Source: JBKBII01 sp046299415 (GTDB lineage Bacteria > Pseudomonadota > Gammaproteobacteria > Ectothiorhodospirales > Ectothiorhodospiraceae). From it: a stretch of DNA of 64,000 nucleotides. Position numbers and translations under genes: made by a program. The notes under the pieces were generated by a model. The model searched no databases. It was not told the DNA's origin and worked only from the letters and a program-made list of their open reading frames with translations. The DNA lies in NCBI GenBank assembly GCA_046299415.1, contig JBKBII010000010.1, forward strand, positions 1-64,000, read 5' to 3'. Shown here piece after piece: positions 47,198 through 56,698 of this stretch (within the stretch, counting starts at the first letter, position 1; each line of letters starts with the position of its first letter).

Positions 47198-48616
47198 TCA
47201 CAAACCAGCGACATAGGCCAGAACAGAATCCTGCAAGCGCTGCGCGGCCGCCCCATGCGCGTCGGCATGGCCCATCATCACCACAACGACATACTCTCGA
47301 TCCGAATCGCTACGCACCATCGCAGCCACGGCGCTCACGGCGTTCAAACGCCCTGTCTTGACATGAATCCGTCCGGCCTCCTTCGCCCCCTGAAAACGAC
47401 GGCGAAACGTCCCATCGACACCCGCGATCGACATCGAGGACACAAACTCGTAGCGCGTCGGATGACGATGCGCCGCGACCAGCAGAGCGCCCATCTGCCG
47501 CGGCGTCATCCGCGCGACGCGCGAAAGCCCGGATCCGTTGTCAAAAACCATCCCTCCGACATCGACGCCCTGTTCGGCCAATACCTCGAGCACCGCGCGA
47601 CGAGCCTTTTCGAGTGTCGCTGGGGCGCCATAGCGCTTCGCCCCCACCGCCATCGCCATGTGCCGGGCATGAACATTGTTGCTCCATTTGTTGACCGGCC
47701 CGAGTAGTTCCGCCAACGGCGGCGATGCATGGCGGTAGATGCGGTCCAGCCCGGAGTGACCGGCGCCATTTTCAACCCGCACCTGCCCGCTCAGCGAGCC
47801 GCCCTGCATTCGCCACATCGTACGAAACATCTCGGCCGCGTAATCCTCGGGCGTCAAGGCGACCCGGTAGAGATTGTATGCGCCGCATTGACGTGGATAC
47901 GTCCCGGTGAAATGCGCCGTAGTACCCGTCGCATCGCGCGAGACATCAAACACGATCCCGCGCTGCCAAGCGCCACAAGACCCACCGCCCAACTGCACCC
48001 GATTGTCGATCCTCAAACCCGGCAACGGTGGATCGGTCTCGACTCTGAGTCGATCGCCATCGACGTAAAAGTAAAATTGAATCGCTGACGCGTTCACATG
48101 CAGCGCGTGTGCGGGCTGGTTATAGGCCCGAAGCGGCTGCCCATCAAACGCGCCGGGATCAACAAACGGCAAGCTGAACGCCGCGCCATCGAGGATCACA
48201 TCACCGCGAATCTCGCGCACACCCGCACGTCGAATGCCCGCGATCAACGAAAAATAACGCTCGGTGTTCAGCCCTGGATCACCCGTCTTGACCAGCACCA
48301 GATCACCGTCAAGCACGCCCTCGCGTACCGTACCGCGGACCCGGACATCCGTCATCCACTGATGATCCACGCCCAATTCAGCCAACGCTGTAAAAGTCGT
48401 CGCCAACTTGATCGTCGACGCTGGGTTGAATGGCGTATCGCCCTGATGAGCCGCCAACGGGACCTCTTCATCGACGCGCTGGATCCAGACACCAACGGCA
48501 CTCGGCGGCAACCCCGACGCCGCAATCGCTGCTCGCAACGGCTCCGGCAAAACCTCTACGCCTTGCGCATGACCGAGCCCGGCGCCACCCAACACCAGCA
48601 TCAAGGCAGCCCGCAT
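47198..48616 (-). CDS. dacB: D-alanyl-D-alanine carboxypeptidase/endopeptidase (PBP4, S13)
   Basis: Periplasmic penicillin-binding protein that trims or cleaves peptide cross-links in peptidoglycan. All three active-site motifs are present: SxxK in FNPASTIKLATT, SxN in VNKWSNNVHARHM, and KTG in IHVKTGRLNAVS. A signal peptide is seen from ATG 48616 (MRAALMLVLGGAGLGHAQG). The frame is open to 48739, and ATG 48685 would give a longer basic n-region. With the chosen start the length is 472 aa, normal for the family. It is 137 bp downstream of the EAL/GGDEF gene but probably an independent unit. Confidence 0.95.
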   Translation of the reverse strand: MRAALMLVLGGAGLGHAQGVEVLPEPLRAAIAASGLPPSAVGVWIQRVDEEVPLAAHQGDTPFNPASTIKLATTFTALAELGVDHQWMTDVRVRGTVREGVLDGDLVLVKTGDPGLNTERYFSLIAGIRRAGVREIRGDVILDGAAFSLPFVDPGAFDGQPLRAYNQPAHALHVNASAIQFYFYVDGDRLRVETDPPLPGLRIDNRVQLGGGSCGAWQRGIVFDVSRDATGTTAHFTGTYPRQCGAYNLYRVALTPEDYAAEMFRTMWRMQGGSLSGQVRVENGAGHSGLDRIYRHASPPLAELLGPVNKWSNNVHARHMAMAVGAKRYGAPATLEKARRAVLEVLAEQGVDVGGMVFDNGSGLSRVARMTPRQMGALLVAAHRHPTRYEFVSSMSIAGVDGTFRRRFQGAKEAGRIHVKTGRLNAVSAVAAMVRSDSDREYVVVVMMGHADAHGAAAQRLQDSVLAYVAGL

Positions 48617-48879
48617 CAGCACCGAGTGCCATCGACACTCAATACGACGACGCCTTATCCAACCCTTCACCGAAGACCTCCACATCCATTCACCGCAACC
48701 CGGCACGGCCAGTTTGCGGCGGCCGACAGCCAGCAGCAAGCGGTATTTGCCGTCGTCAGGCGCGAACTAAACGACCGGCCTGTCGCCGACTCAGACAGTC
48801 CGCTGCCTGTGAAAGCACAGCCGCTGTTCGTCGCAGCATCGGACCCGTCGTCCCACGGCCGCCACCCCGACACGGATGA

Positions 48880-51426
48880 TTAGGGCGCGCAGGGTTCGTC
48901 TTCGATGTTCCGGGGCGTCGCTGTTTGAAGCGTTGCGGACGACCTACCGACGAGATCGAGAAGGCCCGAGAGGCTCAGGTCCGCAACGATCAGATCGCCC
49001 TCGGCGGCCAATCCGCCGACGCGGAAAGCGACAGTGACGCAAAAATCCTCCGTCGCTCGCGACAAATAGATATCCGAGATGAAACGAGCCGCGCCCTGAG
49101 CGATCGCGCGATAGTACGGTGCCGTCGATCGATCCACACCGCGGCCCCGCGCCCGAACGCGATCGGCCAGCCGCGGGTTGACACAATTGTCAAATCGCTG
49201 CACGCCGTTAGCATCGAGGCGGTATACCAACTCGAAAAACGGATACGAATCGAACCAACCGTCGGGGATGCCATCGTCCGAATTCGCACGCAGCAGCCAC
49301 TCATCGAGCGCAGCAAAGGCCTGATCCTGCCATTGAAACTGACGCGCGGGTGGCGGCAACGGCAACACCCGCTGCGGCGGCCCCTCCCACACGATAACGC
49401 TCCCGCTGACTTTCTTTGCTGCCGATTTCAAGCGGGCGGCCCGTTGAGCGAGCTCGATGCTATCGATCACAGCCCCATCGAGTCCCGCTTGCACCACCAC
49501 CACCGAGACGTTGGCACGATCCTCGACGGGAGGCGCGCAGGTTTCGCGATCGAGCGGCTCGTTTTCACCTTGACAGTACAGATGAACCGCAAGAGCATCG
49601 AATTGCGCCACCGCGCGCCTTATGGCCGGCAACCATTGGGCCGACGTCGGCGGCGCCAAGACGACGAAATCATCCCCGCCGATATGCCCCACGACGACCG
49701 CCGGATCGCTGGCAAAGGCACCGCGCAGCGATTCCGCGAGCAGTTTGATCATGGCATCGCCACGCACAAAGCCAAAGCGATCGTTGAACGCCTTGAATCG
49801 ATCGAGATCGACGTACAACATCACCAAGCCCTCGCGACGAGTCTGCAAGTCATGCATCGCCCGCCGCAGACGCGGTCCTGTCGGCATCCGCGTCAACGCA
49901 TGTACATCGTGATCCACCACCTCATCGAGACTGCGTTCGAGCACCCTCTGCGCATTGATCAAACCGAGGTAACGCCCCTCGTCGTCGCACACCACCCACG
50001 GCTCATCGCTGCTCGGGGAACGGAAGACACGCCAAAGGATTTGCCGAACCGGGACATGTCCCGACAGGCGGTGATGAAGAGGCCGGACCAGACGACCGAT
50101 ACCGCCACGAGCGACTTCTTGACCGGGTAAACCACGGACGGCACGAGCACGATCGACGAACCCCACGGGGTGATCCTGATCGACGACAACGATCGACGTC
50201 AACGCGGGATCTTCATTGAAGCGGGCACGCAAATCACCGAGGCTTGAGTGGAGATGAGCCGGCTCGACAAACTCGATATCATCCGCCAAGGTCAAGGATC
50301 GGCGCTTGACACTCTGAGAATGCGCCTTTCGCGCCGATGGGACGTGCCAGATCGGGACCTCGGGTTGCGGGGCCGGGCGGGCGATCGCATAGCCCTGAGC
50401 GTAGGGAATACCAATTTCGCGTAGACACTCGAGATCACGGTCGTCCTCGACACCCTCCGCAATGCAGGCCGAACCCAGCCGTTCGCCGAGATGAGCCAGC
50501 GACTCGAGCATCGCGCGGCGCGTCTTCGAACCCTCGCACGCATGTACCAGCGAGCGATCGAGTTTGATGAAATCAGGCTTGATCGCCGCGACCGCCGACA
50601 GCCCGCTGAAACCCGTCCCGAAGTCGTCGAGAGCGAGGCGGAAACCACGCTCGCGCAAGGCACTGCAGCGCGCAGCAAGCTTCGATAGGTCCTCAACCTT
50701 CTCCGACTCGCTGATTTCGAGGACGATCTCCGCGGGCGCGATCGCCAGTTTATCCACCAGCGCCACGATCGGGTGCCGATCGAGTTCGCCCACCATCAGG
50801 TTTTGCGGCAGAACATTGACGAACAGAGGCATTCCCGACGGCAATCGTTCTCGTTTGTCGCGCAGCGCCATGCGCTGCGCACTGCGCTCGAACACACACA
50901 GACGGCGTGCTCGCCGCGCAACACCAAAAATGACATCGCCCGCGAGAACGCCACGCGTCGGATGGCGATAGCGCGACAGCGCCTCATACGCAAAAACACC
51001 GTGGTCAGCCGCGAGATCGACGATCGGCTGAAAGTACGTACACAGACCCGCCTCGGGCGGCGACATGACCCAGTTCTCATGCAAGCGAGCGTGCAAAACC
51101 GAAAGGGGTTCGATTCGCGTCAGGGCGTCGAGCCGCATCTGCGATTCCGGCGTCAACACCCCGGCAGTGTCACCACGCAGAGCATCCGGATCTTCGTCGA
51201 TCCAGACGGCCTCGACCTGCTCGGCAAGGTGATACGGCAGTTCGTTCACCAGCGCGCCCACCACCTCGGCCAGATCACGGCCTTCGCGTGGTTCAAAAGT
51301 CCACAGCTCGACATGCCCGGAAACCGCCACGAGCGGGATTTTTAGTGGCGCAGTGCGATAGACCGCCCGACCGAGTTCCGACCATCCCGCCGGCGCGGTA
51401 TACCCATGGATCGACACGCAGAGCAT
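48880..51426 (-). CDS. EAL-CBS-GGDEF cyclic-di-GMP protein with C-terminal sensor-like domain
   Basis: Cytosolic 848 aa protein without TM segments. Domains in order: a short N-terminal part; EAL phosphodiesterase (about 130-375) with EAL in AYEALSRYRHP, NVLP, LEISESE, ALDDFGTGFSGL, IKLDRS and AEGVED, so the catalytic set looks complete; CBS pair (about 395-525); GGDEF (about 540-700) with YVDLDRFKAFND and the variant GGDDF; and a C-terminal 130 aa region resembling a Cache/PDC sensor (FDNCVNPRLADRV, YYRAIAQGAARFISDIYLS). No RxxD inhibitory site lies just before GGDDF. GAGG precedes the ATG. Whether the GGDDF half makes c-di-GMP or only binds GTP is open. Confidence 0.9.
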   Translation of the reverse strand: MLCVSIHGYTAPAGWSELGRAVYRTAPLKIPLVAVSGHVELWTFEPREGRDLAEVVGALVNELPYHLAEQVEAVWIDEDPDALRGDTAGVLTPESQMRLDALTRIEPLSVLHARLHENWVMSPPEAGLCTYFQPIVDLAADHGVFAYEALSRYRHPTRGVLAGDVIFGVARRARRLCVFERSAQRMALRDKRERLPSGMPLFVNVLPQNLMVGELDRHPIVALVDKLAIAPAEIVLEISESEKVEDLSKLAARCSALRERGFRLALDDFGTGFSGLSAVAAIKPDFIKLDRSLVHACEGSKTRRAMLESLAHLGERLGSACIAEGVEDDRDLECLREIGIPYAQGYAIARPAPQPEVPIWHVPSARKAHSQSVKRRSLTLADDIEFVEPAHLHSSLGDLRARFNEDPALTSIVVVDQDHPVGFVDRARAVRGLPGQEVARGGIGRLVRPLHHRLSGHVPVRQILWRVFRSPSSDEPWVVCDDEGRYLGLINAQRVLERSLDEVVDHDVHALTRMPTGPRLRRAMHDLQTRREGLVMLYVDLDRFKAFNDRFGFVRGDAMIKLLAESLRGAFASDPAVVVGHIGGDDFVVLAPPTSAQWLPAIRRAVAQFDALAVHLYCQGENEPLDRETCAPPVEDRANVSVVVVQAGLDGAVIDSIELAQRAARLKSAAKKVSGSVIVWEGPPQRVLPLPPPARQFQWQDQAFAALDEWLLRANSDDGIPDGWFDSYPFFELVYRLDANGVQRFDNCVNPRLADRVRARGRGVDRSTAPYYRAIAQGAARFISDIYLSRATEDFCVTVAFRVGGLAAEGDLIVADLSLSGLLDLVGRSSATLQTATPRNIEDEPCAP

Positions 51427-52107
51427 CCCAATGCCTCGTTGTCACAGAGCACGACGACTTATCGCGGAGGAGCCTGACAGACCAACGGACTGCAGAGCAA
51501 AGCCACCCCGGACGCACCCAGAGAGATAAGCGATGCCACAGGGTGAGCAAGTACCGCGCCAGACGTCGCGCAAGTGAGATCGCAAACAGGCGCCGGCGAT
51601 CAGCGCCCTGCATATTTCAACGTATGAGTGCCCGACGTCGTGGCCTTCAGGGTCGCACAGAGGTCGTGTCCGCGGTGTCCCTCTGACCGATCAACCAGCG
51701 ACAACGACGCGTAAGGTTTTACCCCAAGCCAGACGGGCCCTGATCGGAAACGCCCCCACCCTCGACTCGCGTTCAACGTTGACGCCCATCGAAGTGACTG
51801 ATCACATTTGGCAGATCCGCGCACGGTGCGGCTGGCCGGCCCCGAAGCTCACCGGCTTTGCTCACAGGCCTCATCCATCGGCCTAAGAATTCCGGCGCGC
51901 AAACGATCGCAACACCCGGCTTCACCCTGGCGCACCAGAATGGATCGATCTGTGGTGAATCACATGATCGACAAGCGTGCCTCAGAGCCCCGTTGACGCC
52001 TCGCTGTAATGCACTAACGCACCAAATCGTCCCAGCATCGAATCAAAACGGTGCCTTTTTTGACTCCCGTCACCGCCGCGCCAGCGACATCACGAAGGCT
52101 ACCCAGC
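51427..52107. other. Intergenic stretch between the EAL/GGDEF gene and the lipoprotein gene
   Basis: About 680 bp with no supported gene. Contains the EAL/GGDEF promoter region and the end of the prfC unit. No hairpin with a T-run stands out. Confidence 0.35.
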
Positions 52108-52503
52108 CTACTGAAACCCACCGCTCACGATACGTCCTTCAAGATCGATGTCCGCGAAGTATCGTGAACGATCCGTGCGAAACTCCCGAGTCGCAATATC
52201 GCCCGGCAAGATCAGTGTCACGTCCGGATAGACCTTGCGAAAAAGCGCAGGCGTGGGGCGAGACGCCACGAATTCTTCGAATTGGGCCAAGTCCTGCACG
52301 TTCCCGGGTCGCGCTTTGAACGATCGACCCTCGGTCACGATGTCACTCATATCTTTCTGCGGCCATGGCGCAACTGCGGCTCCTTCGTATCCCCTCTCGG
52401 CGCAGCCCATCACCATACCGACCGCCGCCATCAGTACCCACGGCCCCAGCCCCCGAAACCCGACTGATCGTGAACGTGATGCAGGGCGCTGAAAAAGTTT
52501 CAT
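52108..52503 (-). CDS. Small putative lipoprotein, possibly peptidase-inhibitor I78-like
   Basis: Coupled to prfC: ATG 52503 overlaps its stop as ATGA. The 131 aa product opens with a basic n-region and a hydrophobic stretch ending VMGC, a plausible lipobox. The mature part ends with PGDIATREFRTDRSRYFADIDLEGRIVSGG, which has the rhythm of I78 protease inhibitors (PG-x-x-x-T, RxDR, D-x-x-GRI). The usual RLNV is replaced, so the assignment is tentative. An envelope protein translationally coupled to a release factor is odd; it may only share a transcript. Confidence 0.6.
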   Translation of the reverse strand: MKLFQRPASRSRSVGFRGLGPWVLMAAVGMVMGCAERGYEGAAVAPWPQKDMSDIVTEGRSFKARPGNVQDLAQFEEFVASRPTPALFRKVYPDVTLILPGDIATREFRTDRSRYFADIDLEGRIVSGGFQ

Positions 52504-54077
52504 ATTCCATGCTCTCGGGTCGACATGAACCTGACTTGCGGCCATTTTTCGATCGCCATTTGGAGGTTGACGCGAGTCGGCGCAATGTATACGAGATCCC
52601 CGCCGTGGTCGATCGCGAGGTGACTCGCCGCCTTGTCACGAAACTCGGCCAGTTTCTTGGCATCGTCGCATTGCACCCAGCGGGCCGTCGCCACGTTCAC
52701 GTTTTCAAAACGCGCGTCGACCTTGTACTCCGTACGCAGGCGCTCGGCGACCACCTCGAACTGCAACACGCCCACTGCCCCGAGGATGTAATCGTTGTTG
52801 ATCAACGGACGATAGAGCTGCGTGGCGCCCTCTTCGCATAACTCCTGCAGGCCCTTTGCGAGCTGTTTCATTTTCAGCGGATCCTTCAGCTGCGCCCGAC
52901 GAAACAGCTCAGGAGCAAAGTTTGGAATCCCAGTAAATCTCAGCGCTTCGCCATCCGAAAACGTATCGCCGATCCGAATCGTGCCGTGATTATGAATACC
53001 GATGATGTCACCGGGATAGGCGCTCTCAACGTGCTCCCGATCTGACGCCATAAAGGTCAACGCATCGGGGACTCGCAGTTCCTTGTCGATGCGCACATGA
53101 TGCAATTTAGCACCCTTCTCGAACACGCCAGAGCAGACTCGCATAAACGCGATTCGATCACGGTGTTTGGGATCCATATTCGCTTGAATCTTGAAGACAA
53201 AACCCGTAAACGACGATTCATCCGGAGTCACCACACGAGTCGTCGTCTGGCGCGGCTGCGGACTCGGTGCAAACTCAACAAAATCGTCGAGCAATTCTGC
53301 AACACCGAAGTTATTGATCGCAGAGCCAAAAAACACGGGCGTCTGACGTCCCATCCGGTACTCATCAAGATCGAACTCATGCGATGCGCCGAGCACCAGC
53401 TCGAGCTCCTCGCGTAGCTCCGATGCCTGCTCCCCGAGCACCTCATCGAGTCGCGGGTTGTGCAGACCTTCGATGATCTCGCCGGTATTGCGTTTGCCAC
53501 CGACTTCTGGCGCGTACAGATGAATCTGATCGCGCCGCAAGTGATAGACCCCCTTGAAGCGTTTGCCCATACCGATCGGCCAGGTCACGGGCGCGCAGGC
53601 AATCTTCAACACATCCTCGACTTCATCGAGCAATTCGATCGGCTCACGTCCTTCGCGGTCCAGCTTATTGACGAACGTCATGATCGGCGTGTCGCGCAGG
53701 CGGCACACTTCCATCAACTTGATCGTGCGCTCCTCGACGCCCTTCGCCGCGTCGATCACCATCAACGCCGAATCGACTGCCGTCAAGACGCGATACGTGT
53801 CTTCGGAGAAATCCTCATGCCCCGGCGTGTCAAGCAGATTCACGATGCGATTGCGATAAGGAAACTGCATCACCGACGACGTCACCGAGATCCCGCGAGA
53901 CTTTTCCATCTCCATCCAGTCCGACGTTGCATGCCGACTCGATTTGCGGCCCTTGACCGTTCCCGCCAGCTGAATCGCACCGCCGAACAGCAACAGCTTC
54001 TCAGTCATCGTCGTCTTACCGGCGTCAGGGTGCGAAATGATCGCAAACGTGCGACGGCGGTCGATCTCTGGATGCAT
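52500..54077 (-). CDS. prfC: Peptide chain release factor 3
   Basis: GTPase that removes RF1/RF2 from the ribosome after termination. Starts at ATG 54077 with GGAG upstream (a TTG one codon earlier is unlikely), 525 aa, normal size. G motifs are clear: SHPDAGKTTMTEKLL (G1), RGISVTSS (G2), LDTPGHEDF (G3) and VNKLDRE (G4). RF3-specific FKGVYHLRRDQIHLY and ITGVLQFEV-like GAVGVLQFEVVAERL follow. The gene is downstream of a 1 kb gene-free stretch and upstream of the lipoprotein. Confidence 0.97.
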   Translation of the reverse strand: MHPEIDRRRTFAIISHPDAGKTTMTEKLLLFGGAIQLAGTVKGRKSSRHATSDWMEMEKSRGISVTSSVMQFPYRNRIVNLLDTPGHEDFSEDTYRVLTAVDSALMVIDAAKGVEERTIKLMEVCRLRDTPIMTFVNKLDREGREPIELLDEVEDVLKIACAPVTWPIGMGKRFKGVYHLRRDQIHLYAPEVGGKRNTGEIIEGLHNPRLDEVLGEQASELREELELVLGASHEFDLDEYRMGRQTPVFFGSAINNFGVAELLDDFVEFAPSPQPRQTTTRVVTPDESSFTGFVFKIQANMDPKHRDRIAFMRVCSGVFEKGAKLHHVRIDKELRVPDALTFMASDREHVESAYPGDIIGIHNHGTIRIGDTFSDGEALRFTGIPNFAPELFRRAQLKDPLKMKQLAKGLQELCEEGATQLYRPLINNDYILGAVGVLQFEVVAERLRTEYKVDARFENVNVATARWVQCDDAKKLAEFRDKAASHLAIDHGGDLVYIAPTRVNLQMAIEKWPQVRFMSTREHGI

Positions 54078-55122
54078 CAATGTCTCCTCAACAAGCTAGC
54101 GGCGCCATCATCGCGGCACGCTCTCGGCACAATCGCGTTCTGTCGTCGCGCAAAACGCCCGCATACGATCATTCGCGACGGCGACACAACTAGTTCACGT
54201 AGCCCGCTAGTGTATCAAGCACCCGAAAGCGCCTCGTCCTCAAGGGGCGCGGCGAGCCTCAGGGCGCGTTCACGGCCAACGGCGGCGATGTGATCACCGA
54301 CGAGATTCTTGACTCGAAGCGACGTCTCGGCACCCAACTCGTTGATCGACGCAAGCCTGGACCATGGCTGAGCGCGCACTCAAGATCTGCTCACAGCGGT
54401 CCACGCTCGCTTGTTTGAGCGACGCCGATCGTCTGCATGACGGTGCAACCCACGACGACCACGAGACGCGGTTCGGATGGCTTTTGCACGTTGATTTCAC
54501 GCCTATGCCAGATGGCGAGACCGCGCAGATACCCAACGTAACGCCGTGCGTGATCGTCCGTGCTTCGACCGACTAACCGGTCAGAGCAATGACCGCGATA
54601 CGACCACCGTCGACCCTCTACACGCATCGCAATCACAGCCAACACCCAGAGGCATCGGTCAATGCCCACGATCATGAGCGCGGCGCTCTATCCATCGATG
54701 ACCGATGAGCTTTCTGCGTCCGAGGTCAACAAAAAGGGGCCGCGATACGGCCCCTGTTCTCCTGCCTCGTCTGTTAAAGACCCGGTCTGCTGGCACGATG
54801 TCGCGCACCAGTGCGTCTGCGTTATTCGAGAGGAAGCCTTTTCCACTCCTACGACTCGTCCCGCATCGGTTCGGAAAGCGAGGACCCGTCGAGCGCCTGA
54901 ACTCGGAAAAAACGACCGCCCGACTCCGAGAACGAATAGTTCGCTCGCAGAAAGTTACGTGCAGTGCCGCGCGGGCGGACCACCGTATTACGCGACGCTC
55001 GCGCCCTCGCCTACTGAGTCGTGAGATTGATCGCGAGACTGCAGGCGCCTCGCGCTACACCCCTCTCGCAGCTTTCTAAACCCCTTCTACAAGACAGAGT
55101 GGATGAACATTGGCGCCAGCGA
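54078..55122. other. 1 kb gene-free region between prfC and the Sel1 gene
   Basis: No supported gene on either strand. A strong hairpin at 54731-54755 divides it. The part between that hairpin and the Sel1 stop (about 370 nt) would be the Sel1 3' UTR or an unrecognised RNA. I tested it by eye for RNase P, tmRNA and SRP RNA hallmarks and saw none. Confidence 0.4.
54731..54755 (-). terminator. Terminator-like hairpin with U-run on the minus strand
   Basis: AGGGGCCG/CGGCCCCT stem, 5-nt loop, flanked on the left by five A, hence a T5 tail for leftward transcription. The likely user is the Sel1 gene, whose stop lies about 370 nt upstream. Its plus-strand tail TGTTCTCC resembles that of the hairpin after 6S RNA. 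Confidence 0.6.
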
Positions 55123-56064
55123 TCAGCGCGCGTCTGCCAATTGGGACTCAGCGCGCGCGCGCTCTGCCCCGCTCATTCTTGACCAGGCACTGCGCTCACC
55201 CTCGGTGTCCCCAGCGCGGCGAAACCACACATAAGCAGACACCGCGTCGGCAGAGACTCCACGACCCTCGAGCAACTGCTGGGCATAACGTCGCTGCGCA
55301 TCCTTCTGTCCGAGTTCGGCTGCCTGACGCGTCCACTCAGTCGCCCGCATACCCTGCCCTGATCCCGCGGCACCACTATCGAGCAACACGCCTAGGTAGT
55401 ACGCTGCGTTGGCGTCGCCGGCCTTGGCCGCACGTTCCAAACGGTCCAGTCCCTGCACAGCATCGCGCGGCTGACCGCGCTCATCGCGACTCATATACAG
55501 AACACCAAGCCAATAGTTCGCCGCAGCATGGCCGCCGTCGCCCGCGCGCCGGTAATGGTGCAGAGCTCGCACCGGGTCGGCTGGTCCCGTCGCGCCGGTT
55601 TCAAACAGATGCCCAAGGCGATAGTCCGCCTCTAAATTCCCCCCTTCAGCCGCGGTGTTCATCCAACGAAGCCCTTCAGCTTCATCGACCGGCGCGCCCC
55701 AGCCATAGAGGTAAGACTGCGCCAGCTCGAATGCCGCATTTGAATTGCCGGCAAGTGCCCGAGCTTGGATCATTTCAAAACGATGCCGCAACAGCTCCGC
55801 TTGACGCGCATCTGCCGTCGCGGCCGCAGGCAGCGAAAAAGCAGCAACAACCGATGCGACCTTAATTAAGACCGCCGACGTGCCCGTTTCTGCAGCCATC
55901 GGCTCTGCTGCGCCTCCAAAGCCCACAGGCTGTTCAAAACCGCCTCCGAGCCATATGACCGGCGCGAACGCCAGCGCCACGGCCCACGATGGGCGCAAAC
56001 GAACCCCCGCAAATCGCGGACGATGCAGCGAACCCGGCCGACTACGAATCAACGATAACGACAT
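55123..56064 (-). CDS. Sel1-repeat protein with N-terminal membrane anchor or signal
   Basis: From ATG 56064, with GGAGG 8 nt upstream, the product is 313 aa. A basic start is followed by a hydrophobic segment near residues 27-42 (SWAVALAFAPVIWLGGG) and a second near 65-80. At least four Sel1-like TPR repeats follow, e.g. AGNSNAAFELAQSYLYGWGAPVDEAEGLRW, EADYRLGHLFETGA and AAYYLGVLLDSGAA. Such proteins are usually periplasmic scaffolds. The partner is unknown. It has no close neighbour: gaps of 1045 and 634 bp flank it. Confidence 0.85.
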   Translation of the reverse strand: MSLSLIRSRPGSLHRPRFAGVRLRPSWAVALAFAPVIWLGGGFEQPVGFGGAAEPMAAETGTSAVLIKVASVVAAFSLPAAATADARQAELLRHRFEMIQARALAGNSNAAFELAQSYLYGWGAPVDEAEGLRWMNTAAEGGNLEADYRLGHLFETGATGPADPVRALHHYRRAGDGGHAAANYWLGVLYMSRDERGQPRDAVQGLDRLERAAKAGDANAAYYLGVLLDSGAAGSGQGMRATEWTRQAAELGQKDAQRRYAQQLLEGRGVSADAVSAYVWFRRAGDTEGERSAWSRMSGAERARAESQLADAR

Positions 56065-56698
56065 GAACACACCTCCGGGTCGACGACCCTCAAGCAATAC
56101 GATGTTGAAAAGCCATTCCAAGCCCGGCCCGGTGAGAGCCTGCTTTTCGACCCCGCCGGCTGCCGCGAGCGGAAGAGCTCGACGACCCCATCACCGCCGG
56201 AACGCGAGCGAGAACACCAGATAGAGTAGACCCGTTAGACCCAAACTCCAAGCACAGAAACGACCATGCCGAAAAATAAATTGCACTCAAAACAAAAACT
56301 TCAGACAAATTTCTAAACGAAAGGTAAAAACCATTACAGCGCTCAAACGATCACAACGCGACGGCCGGGGCCTTTGAAACGATTGCATCAAACGATCACA
56401 GGCGTCGCCGGAATAAACTGTTCAATACTTTCACGTTCCCGGCACATTCAGCGGCCGCAGGGCGCGCACCTCAACGACCTCGACGCCGCCCACAGCTCAA
56501 CGCACTGGATCAAATTCTCAGAAACAATGAAGTTGACGCGCAGAAGGCGACCCCATCCACACGACGCGCCCGATGGCAGACGCCGCTCGATGTCGACGGG
56601 CCAATGGAAAGTCGAGAAATGACGATTTCAGGCTACTCAAAAAAACACAAGCGCCTCAGTCAAGCCCCGCAATTTGAGCACTTACAACGATTCGAGGG
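56065..56698. other. Intergenic stretch upstream of the Sel1 gene, with an AT-rich block
   Basis: No supported gene. About 56265-56345 is clearly more AT-rich than its surroundings and probably contains the Sel1 promoter. The rest also serves as the 3' region of rimI; no terminator is obvious. Confidence 0.4.

Noticed and set aside
48925..50130. 401-codon open frame opposite the EAL/GGDEF gene
   Set aside because: Composition is that of an antisense shadow; no domain, and it lies wholly inside a well supported gene.
54760..55122. RNase P RNA, tmRNA or SRP RNA in the gene-free stretch
   Set aside because: None of their invariant segments is present on either strand.
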